From: Paulinella micropora | Taxonomy: Eukaryota; Cercozoa; Imbricatea; Euglyphida; Paulinellidae | Assembly: GCA_019918135.1 (NCBI GenBank) | Contig: WBZZ01006968.1 | Span: 287,501-351,500, forward strand | Length of the DNA: 64,000 nucleotides | Reading direction: 5' to 3' | Part shown: positions 56,816 through 64,000 of the stretch, in pieces | Layout of the letters: the number at the start of each line of letters is the position of its first letter | Position numbering within the stretch: the first letter of the stretch is position 1 | Made by a program: the position numbers and the translations under genes | Notes under the pieces: model-generated | Databases searched by the model: none | What the model saw: only the letters and a program-made list of their open reading frames with translations | What the model was told of the DNA's origin: nothing

Positions 56816-56951
<136 letters not shown>

Positions 56952-57039
56952 CTCTTGTATGTGTGTATGTATGTATGCGTGTATGTATGCGTGCATGTAT
57001 GCATAGTTGTTGTTGCTTTCTCGTTACTCATAATTCATT

Positions 57040-57835
57040 TCTTTGTTTAATAGTTTATTTCTTTATTCATTCATTTATTTACGAACTTACTTACTTACTT
57101 TCCTAACTATGTATGTATGCATGTATGCATGCGTGTAGGTATGCATGCAATATATATATGTATGCTTTGTTGTTGTTGCATGCATGCATGTACGTATTTT
57201 GTCGTGCCTCATCATTCATTTCTTTGTTTAATAGTTTATTTCTTTATTCATTCATTTATTTACGAACTTACTTACTTACTTTCCTAACTATGTATGTATG
57301 TATGCATGCGTGTAGGTATGCATGCAATATATGTATGTATGCTTTGTTGTTGTTGCATGCATGCATGTACGTATTTTGTCGTGCCTCATCATTCATTTCC
57401 TTACTTAATTGTTTATTTGTTCATTTATTTGTTTATTTACGAACTTACTTACTTACTTTCCTAACTATGTATGTATGTATGTGTGCATGCGTGTAGGTAT
57501 GCATGCAATATATGTATGTATGCTTTGTTGTTGTTGCATGCATGTACGTATTTTGTCGTGCCTCATCATTCATTTCCTTATTTAATTGTTTATTTGTTCA
57601 TTTATTTGTTTATTTACGAACTTACTTAATTACTTTCCTAACTATGTATGTATGTATGTGTGCATGCGTGTAGGTATGCATGCAATAATACTTGCATGCT
57701 CTGTTGTTGTTGCATGCATGGATGTACTTATTTTCTCGTTACCCATCATTCATTTCTTGATTTGATTGTTTATTTATTTATTTATTTATTTGTTTATTTA
57801 CGAACTTACTTACTTACTTTCCTAACTATGTATGT
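57040..57835. repeat. Tandem repeat of about 178 bp, four to five copies
   Basis: Units contain TTTATTTACGAACTTACTTA, CCTAACTATGTATGTATG, GCGTGTAGGTATGCATGCAA, TGTTGTTGTTGCATGCATG and TCGTGCCTCATCATTCATTT. Copies begin near 57045, 57227, 57405, 57580 and 57760. Non-coding. Confidence 0.85.
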
Positions 57836-58290
57836 ATGAAGCAGCAAACCTTCTGCTGCGATTGTGCCTTCTTCGTGGCTTGAGAAGGTTTGCCCTCCCA
57901 CCGTTTTTTCGGCTGTTGTTCAGCTTCTGACACGTGCGAGTCATCCTTTTTTTCAGCTGAACCAGGCTGCTGACGCTTTGCCCTAGCTCTGCGACTATGA
58001 GTCGTCTTTTGTTCTGCCAGGCTAGGGTAAAAAAACTTTGGCTTTCCTGTGAGACTGCGAACTTTGGCTTTTCCTTGCGGGGCGTATCGAAAGACCATAT
58101 TGTCTTCTTTTATGTCCCATGCCGGCACATTGGGATCTGGGCTTGGAAAATCATTGTACTGCATCGTGATTGCAGTGTCAATTTTGCAGTCGCCGCGGTT
58201 GCCATGTCTCTTCGTTATTCACTTGCACAAACACCGTCTGCTGTCCATCCTTTCTTTCCACACGATAGGCCTCGATAGTTTCTACAATAA
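57826..58290 (-). CDS. Unknown intron-containing T2 gene, partial
   Basis: 58290-58165 reads KEKIIVETIEAYRVERKDGQQ then FVQVNNEETW, and 58164-57826 reads YNDFPSPDPNVPAWDIKEDNMVFRYAPQGK and a basic Lys/Arg tail that runs into the tandem repeat. The two are in different frames, so a short intron or indel separates them. No domain recognised; 5' exons probably lie further right. Confidence 0.3.
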
Positions 58291-58549
58291 TCTTCTCCTT
58301 GGGCATGCAAAAGGCAGTGGGGTAACAGGAACAGCACTTGAACTAGTTGAAGCGGGAATGCTCTCAAACTTAAGGAGAAATGCCAAAGAAACCCGCCGAA
58401 TGCCACTATTCCCTGTACGGTACTGTGAGTTTAGGAGCTTTGAAAAAGCACCCTTGTGACACGTTTGTGCAGAGCGAGCCACTAGTGACACACCCTCGCA
58501 GGTCGTCACCTCTTCTCTTGTTATGTTACATCCCACTTGTGCTGTAGTC

Positions 58550-59480
58550 GGCATCCCAATCTCGACCCTTTTCAGCTTGGAGGCTTCAGCCTTTGGAAAG
58601 CTCTATTCGGTGCTATACGAACAATGTGATTGTGAGTATGAACTGCTTGTTGTTGCTGTCCCAGAGGCATGCCATGTCGTTCCTAGCCAGATTAGCCACC
58701 CAATCAACCATAAGCCAGTCGGCAGTACAGTCTGCTGTAGCAAGGAGTCGGTCCTCTATACCGCTGTCTGCAAAGGTGGAGCTAGTGGAACAACGAGCTA
58801 GTTCGCGAGTGTCAGAAGTCGCACCGTCAGCCCTTGCTTCATTCAATATGTTGAGCCCATCGAGTGGATCTGCATTCTCTTCCGGGGGCATATCAGATAC
58901 TGAATCTAGTGCACATAGCGGCCATCATTCCAGGAAGCGACTTGATGAGACGCTAGTCAGATGTTCGGCACCGTAAGACTTTGGAAAGGAGCAGGAGATA
59001 CCAGGAAAAGATGCGCTCAAGTAAGAGTCTCGATGGGATGACGGATGACCAACTGATGTGCCTACTTTTATCTAAGAAAGGCAAGGAGCAGTGCCCCCAA
59101 GTATCAGCGCTAGTACAGCAAGGGCAAGCGGAAGCTGCAGCTGCCAAGGCTGTCAAAGAAATTGTGCAGAGTTTTCCCTATCGATCAGCTCACAAGCAGG
59201 CTTTTGTTGGGAAGCTTCGAGGGAAGATGACCTCAAAAGAATTTCAAGAAATCTTTACTTCGATCAGCGATCGGTATGCGCGGAAAGCAGCAAAAGCTGT
59301 TCGAGATGCTGACGCCAATCTGCACCAAGATAATATATGTAGTCCTGATAGACTACCCAAGCGCCAAGCCCAGGTTCAAGCAGATCGATTTGTCGCGTGA
59401 TGTGGCTGCACATGCAAAAAAGTCTCACAAACAAGCCAAATGGAAGCTGGGAGTGACCTTCGCTGCACCTTGTACTGCGC
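58550..59480 (+). CDS. Unknown intron-containing T2 gene, coding segments
   Basis: Coding-like blocks: 58790-58975 (Ser-rich, ALASFNMLSPSSGSAFSSGG) and 58981-59400 (MRSSKSLDGMTDDQLMCLLLSKKGKEQ, then a helical Ala/Lys-rich part ..AAAAKAVKEIVQSFPYRSAHKQAF). Frames change between blocks, consistent with short introns. No family recognised. Confidence 0.3.
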
Positions 59481-59486
59481 GTCGTG

Positions 59487-60179
59487 TTAATCGCACTTTT
59501 TGATTTTTTCCTTGAGGTTTTTGATCTTTTCCAAGTTCCGCTTCTCCTCTGTCAAAGCTTCCTCTTGCAATAGCTCGGCCTTCCATTTGTCCCAGTTGTC
59601 GTGCCACTTGCAAGGGACTGTTTTGGTAATGCAACGAAACAGAACATCCTCCTCCTTCAGTATCTTACCAACAGTCTTGCGATTGCGAGGGACATAGTTG
59701 TGGTGGCATACATCGGTGCTTCCTGGCCTGACGCAGCCTCCCTTACAAAGATATGCAGCTGAGTTTTGCTCATTCCACTTTCCACCCCGCATAATGTGCG
59801 CCAAGCGCTCGAAGCCCCCTGACTCCTCCACCATTTGCGCGTAGATTTGAGGGTGGGCTGTGGTTCTGAACCAATTAAAAAAGGAGTCCAAAGATCCAAA
59901 CCAAAATGCAGCGTTAGACCCTGACTTCCCAGCCAAGTTCTCTTTCACAACAGAAGCAGTGATCCGCTTCTCCATCGGTGTGATCTTTTCTCGCTCGGCG
60001 TTCGCCATCACTTGCTGTGAAAAGATGTCAGGCTTCTTCAGTTTTACCCCTTCCTGGTACCCCGAAACAGGCGTGAAGATGAATGATTTGTTGTTCACTC
60101 GCGTCACACGGCGGACGGACGGGGTGCTGCAGTATGAATACATCCATAATATCATGAGATGTGAGCGTTCCGGCTCCAC
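59487..60179 (-). CDS. Unknown T2 protein, 230 aa
   Basis: Open frame with protein character: FGSLDSFFNWFRTTAHPQIYAQMVEESGGFERL, a Cys/His cluster (CKGGCVRPGSTDVCHHN), and a C-terminal coiled coil (KAELLQEEALTEEKRNLEKIKNLKEKIKK). Ends at 59487. No family recognised. Divergent from the SAP-containing gene to its right. Confidence 0.45.
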   Translation of the reverse strand: MEPERSHLMILWMYSYCSTPSVRRVTRVNNKSFIFTPVSGYQEGVKLKKPDIFSQQVMANAEREKITPMEKRITASVVKENLAGKSGSNAAFWFGSLDSFFNWFRTTAHPQIYAQMVEESGGFERLAHIMRGGKWNEQNSAAYLCKGGCVRPGSTDVCHHNYVPRNRKTVGKILKEEDVLFRCITKTVPCKWHDNWDKWKAELLQEEALTEEKRNLEKIKNLKEKIKKCD

Positions 60180-60231
60180 GACTCGGTATATATGGGATTA
60201 CCACATGCGAACTGAGGAGGAAGAAGGCAGC

Positions 60232-61563
60232 GGAGAGATGTCATCTCTTCCGGGCCCTGGCATCCGCACAGGCGATGGCGGGGGCGATTTCCATAACAGA
60301 GAGTGCATCATGGCGGAATCCAAGTATTTAGTATGTCACGCACCAGCTGATTGAATGCAGTCTGGCTGTAGGTTCTGGCAGAAGTACAACATTGAGATGC
60401 GCTCAGATATGCTGTGCGGCGCGCATGCCTGGAACGTGTGCGACGCGGACAAAGGCATACACACTAAGGTATTTCTCACGAGTCAGCTTGAGCAGGGCCG
60501 TGGTTTCGATATCGTTGAGGATTGGCTTCTTGCAGCTGCAAAAGCAGGGTTTGAGAACCATCGGTACTACGGTCACGACAGGGACGTGATCGAAGCGTGG
60601 ATCAGCAAGAACAAGGAGAATCCCCGGAAGGTTGCGACGTGGATGTTTCAGGAGCTGCGCTCATTTGTTTACTACCGGCCAACAGATGAGGGTAAAATTT
60701 TTACGCCTGGTGTGGCCTACGGGGCGGTTCACAGCGATGTTGAGTTCCGTGACCGCATTGTATTGGATTTACGCCAAGACAAGGATGCTAAGGAGGGCAA
60801 GCGGTGCGAGAAGTGCACCCAGAGCTTGAAGTACCCCGTACCTGCGCACAAAAAGGACGAGCGGTGCAAGTCCGAGCATCAGAGCTTGGGGGAGCCAGCC
60901 TTGGCGATACACGTGAAGTCCGGAGCGACCGATGGCATGAGCTACGAGGAAAAGCAGAGCTACTTCAACTCGGTGTCTGCTGCCAGCGGGAGAGCAAAGA
61001 GCAAGGCAAAGGGAAGGTTCACCCAAATGCTCAAGCCCGAATGTATCGCTTTGCTGAAAGGGTTAGGGCTGTCGACGCAGGGTAAGGTGGCCAACCTTCA
61101 GCAGAGACTGGAGGACGCTATGGCGAGCCACAAGGGACGCGACGGCGACGGCGACGGTGGCAATACCGAAGGTGGCGCAGGCAAAAGCAGCAAAAAGAAA
61201 GCAAATAAAAAAGCAGGCCGGAAAAGGAAGCAGCCGGGCAACGCAGCGCGTGGTGGCCCTTCCTCCGGAGCGGCAGTGCGAGGCTCACGTCCCGCTGGGC
61301 GGGGCGGAGCAGCAAAGCGACAGAGGAGGGCGGCTCGGCCGGTGAATTACCAGGAGTCAGATCATGAGGAAGATCAAAAGGACAGCGACTGGGACGAGGG
61401 GGACGCAAATTCCAGAGGCGAGATCTGGCTCTGCAAACATTGCAACCATCCCAACAGCAACAACCCTCCTCCAGGCAGCGAAGATTACGTAGGCTGTGAG
61501 CTGTGCGAGCCCCCTGGCGGCTTTCCCGACAGCAGCAGCGAGGACGAAGCACTTGTCTGGTGA
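60232..61563 (+). CDS. SAP-domain and Cys-ribbon protein, T2-encoded
   Basis: From 60355 a clean 402-aa frame: DMLCGAHAWNVCDADKGIHT, HRYYGHDRDVIEAWISKNKE, a Cys4-like cluster (CEKCTQSL..CKSEH), a SAP-type helix pair (LKPECIALLKGLGLSTQGKV then NLQQRLEDA), a Lys/Arg-rich nuclear-type stretch, and a C-terminal Cys ribbon (LCKHCNHPN..GCELC). The same frame is open upstream to about 60180, broken only by TGA at 60352-60354; GTATGT..TGCAG around this TGA could be a 30-bp intron. The T1 transposase-like protein also ends in a SAP motif, so this may be the DNA-binding recombination protein of T2, though no DDE motifs were recognised. Confidence 0.5.
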
Positions 61564-61668
61564 ATTACTTGCATAGAATTCGTATTTGCCGCAGCGAAAT
61601 TTTTTGGCTGATTTAGATTGACTTGGGCGCCTTCACGGTCGACAGTGCGATGGTGGCTGGCACGCTTC

Positions 61669-61687
61669 GGTGGCTCGTAGTGCCACC
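61669..61687. repeat. T2 palindrome copy 5
   Basis: GGTGGCTCGTAGTGCCACC, followed by GGAGGCGGG. Orientation like the copies near 21404, hence suggestive of the right-hand half of T2. Confidence 0.7.
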
Positions 61688-61814
61688 GGAGGCGGGAATG
61701 CATAATCATTTTCTTTTTTACAATATTTTTTTCCGCTTTTGCTTTCATCAACATGCGGTTTTTTTGCTGTTTGCGCAAGCATTTGCCTTGTCACGGTTAT
61801 AGGTAGGTGCGTGG

Positions 61815-62155
61815 GTTATCGTTCACTGGCCGAGGCACGGCAGATCACGTGGGTGGGACACGGCTCGTTGGAGGCAGCGTTAGTGCTCCTGGGCGCCGAG
61901 AACGGTGACCAGCCGTTGCAGGCCTTGCTGGTGCTGGGGCAGAAGATCGAGGCCTTGGTGAACGCGGAGGCCGCTGCATTATTGCGGGGCGCGTCATCGC
62001 CGCAACTCCACTCAGAAGTAGGCACGCTCCGAGAAAAGCTCCAAGCTTACGTAATGGCGGCTAAGTTCTATGCGTTGGAGAAGAAGCCCCGGGAGGAGGT
62101 TGTGAGTAACTCGTCGTCTGGCTCGTCTGTTGGCCTAGAGGAAATAAATCACTAG
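61815..62155 (+). pseudogene. Possible 3' part of gene A
   Basis: GC-rich helical coding sequence (GYRSLAEARQITWVGHG, LQALLVLGQKIEALVNAEAAALLRG) ending in TAG at 62155. Upstream of about 61810 the frame is AT-rich without protein character. It has the style and strand of the 20.1-20.7 kb fragment, but no shared family proves they belong together. The joint could also be an intron boundary (TTATAG just before the coding part). Confidence 0.35.
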
Positions 62156-63397
62156 GAGAGAATTCGACCGAAAATAGAACTCTCCGAATTGTCGGTGCGG
62201 GATGTGTGCCCCCCCCCCCCCCCCCTTGCATTAAATTTTTCCTACGCCAACATTGCGCGCCCCCACCCCCTCCCTCTCCTTCAACGCCGGAGAAGACGCA
62301 CGTTGTTTTTTTTGTTGATTTTTTTTCGGAGTCAGCTGCTTTGTGAGGTGCCAAGTGCGGCTGGAGATTCCCCAATGCCCCCTAAAAACCCAGAATCCTG
62401 ACACTGGATTTTTCCGGTCTCCGGTGCGGATTTTTTTATGTCTATTTTTCGTAGGTATCCCAAAAAACCCAGAATCCTGACACCGGATTTTTCCGGTCTC
62501 CGCTGCGGATTGGGTTTTTCCCTATGCCCCCTAAAAACCCAAAATCCTGTTACCTGAATTTTGCGGTGGCAGGTGCAGGCGGACCTTTCGTCAATTTTGC
62601 TGACGCAAAAATGCGAGCTAAATTCCAGAATCCTGTGACCGCACATTTCAGGTGACAACGACACCTGCGGCAAAAGGCGAAAACGGAAAAATTCGTCGTA
62701 GTTTGCGGGTCTTAGCTAAAAAAAGTTTTTTAGCAAAAGGACATTTCAGAAATTGTATTAATTAAAATCGATTTTTTTTAGGGAAAGAATGGCGGGCGGG
62801 GAAAAAATAAGAAAATGAAATTTTCCCCGCCCTCCAATTTTTCCCCGAAAAAAGACGATTTAAAATTGTCATTGCCTTCTTGACCTAGAAAAAAATTTCT
62901 GAATTGTCTGAACCCGGCACAAATTGCGACAACTTTCAAGAAACCACAAAGTGCGGCTAAAGGACGAGAGCAAAGAAATTCGTCGCAGTTTGCGGAACTT
63001 AGCTTTAAAAATTTTTTTAGCAAAAAGGACATTTCGACAATCGCAAATTTTGAATCGTTTTTTTTTTCGGGGAAGAATGGCGGGCGGGGAAAATTGAATT
63101 ATCTTATTTTTCCCCCGCCCGCCATTCTTTCCCCAAAAAAAATCTAGTTTAAATATGCCATTGCCTTTCTCTGGCCTCGAAAAAAATTTTGAATGGTCTG
63201 AACCCCGACGCAATTTGCGACAAATTTCGCCAAAAACCGCAAATTGCGGCTAAAAAAGACGAAAACGAAGAAATTCGTCGTAAATTTGCTGCATGCTCGT
63301 CAATTTTGAAACCACCTCTCTCCAAATCCCCGGGCCGGGCAAAAAATCCCTAAATTTGGAAGAACATCAGAGAAACTAACTTTATTGTCGTACTCAC
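62156..63397. repeat. R-family repeats: tandem CCTAAAAACCC units and two hairpins
   Basis: 62370-62650 holds three to four units with CCCAGAATCCTGACACTGG and TTTTTCCGGTCTCCG. Hairpins at 62781-62846 and 63069-63134 have arms GAATGGCGGGCGGGGA and inverses, as in the 41.2-kb block; GCAAATTGCGGCTAAAA and AAATTCGTCGTA occur around them. A C run of about 22 starts near 62204. No gene. Confidence 0.8.
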
Positions 63398-64000
63398 TAG
63401 AGAAAGTCGATCACGTAACAGCTAGCCAACGGCTTGCGCACCATCACGGCGCGTTCCGGGTCCGACATGGCTAGAAAGTCGTGGGCCTCCAGATTCCCGT
63501 CGGCATTGGCGTTAGTTAGCAACCGCGCGTACTCGGGCTAGCCGCATATGTAGACGTTGAAGTAAACCCACCAGAGCGAATTCTCGCAACTAGCGGCCCA
63601 GCCAGCTAGCGCGGGCCCGGGTGCGACGCTGGTCGCCTTAAAGCGCTGATAAACCCGTTCAGCGAGGTTGTCGTCGAAGCGGCCCCGCGATTGGGGGTAG
63701 CGGTCATGAAAGTTCAAGATGTCTAGCGCGGCCGCGATCGGGGGCGCGTGCGCGTCACAGCCTAGGCCGAACAGGTAGTAGTGCAGGTTGAAAGCAGGCA
63801 CCGGCGCGCCCCTGCCCTGGCACTCAGAGTGGATGGTCTCTAGCGCGCACCTCACCGCGCCTGCCAAGCTGCGAGCAGCGACAGGCGCGATCAGCGCGCC
63901 GCCGCAGTTCGGCACGACGACCTTGGCGACGGGCCCGCAGCGCATGATACAGTCCCGCAGCAGTTGGCGCATGAAACGGAACTCACGCCCCGTTGCACGG
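63398..64000 (-). pseudogene. Unknown viral-type gene, 5' end outside window, one in-frame TAG
   Basis: The frame is open from the window edge (ATG candidate at 63972, MRQLLRDCIMRCG) through LHYYLFGLGCDAH and NSLWWVYFNVYICG to TAG at 63540-63538, then continues in the same frame with good protein character (PEYARLLTNANADGNLEAHDF..) to TAG at 63400-63398. The first TAG is therefore probably a mutated CAG. No domain recognised; an EF-hand-like NADGNLEAHDF is visible near the end but is a single partial match. Confidence 0.45.

Overview
The window looks like protist nuclear DNA in which GC-rich, mostly intronless blocks resembling a large DNA virus (NCLDV style) alternate with AT-richer transposable elements that carry spliceosomal introns. 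Evidence for the first component: a full-length but broken RNA polymerase largest-subunit gene (RPB1), a C2H2 zinc-finger/nuclease fusion, a second PD-(D/E)XK-like nuclease next to a RING-H2 domain, a kinase-like gene, a kelch gene, F-box/LRR genes, a RecD/Pif1-type helicase, and a possible cysteine peptidase. Most of these have frameshifts or in-frame stops, which suggests an endogenised, decaying viral segment. I found no major capsid protein, DNA polymerase or packaging ATPase, so viral origin is inferred from gene content and style. The host is not identifiable from this window.

Layout: 1-2.85 kb, AT-rich non-coding DNA with a 10-bp minisatellite; 2.85-7.8 kb, broken gene of repeated EGF-like modules with Ser/Thr/Pro linkers; 8.5-10.1 kb, intact F-box-like gene; 10,545-20,004, a complete 9.46-kb DNA transposon (called T1) with 993-bp terminal inverted repeats (TIRs), a 4-bp target duplication and two divergent intron-containing genes; 20.1-20.7 kb, 5' part of an unknown gene (gene A); about 20.75-21.404 kb, one end of a second element (T2); 21.405-53.078 kb, a 31.7-kb viral-type segment with the N-terminal part of RPB1 at its left edge and the rest of RPB1 at its right edge; 53.079 to about 61.8 kb, the other end and body of T2; 61.8-62.2 kb, possible 3' part of gene A; 62.2-63.3 kb, non-coding hairpin repeats; 63.4-64 kb, a further viral-type gene running off the window.

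The most interesting structure is the T2/RPB1 arrangement. T2 inserted into RPB1 with a GATC target duplication: removing T2 and one GATC joins the two RPB1 parts in frame. Yet the two halves now lie at opposite ends of the 31.7-kb segment, on the same strand, with T2 outside. This circularly permuted order is expected if a circular molecule carrying RPB1::T2 was opened inside T2 and integrated, probably into gene A.

Several genes are interrupted by TAG, TAA or TGA at sites where a single C-to-T or G-to-A change from CAG, CAA, CGA or TGG would restore a plausible residue. This fits cytosine-deamination decay of silenced DNA. Long C/G homopolymers separate almost all genes, and some frameshifts at such runs could be assembly errors.
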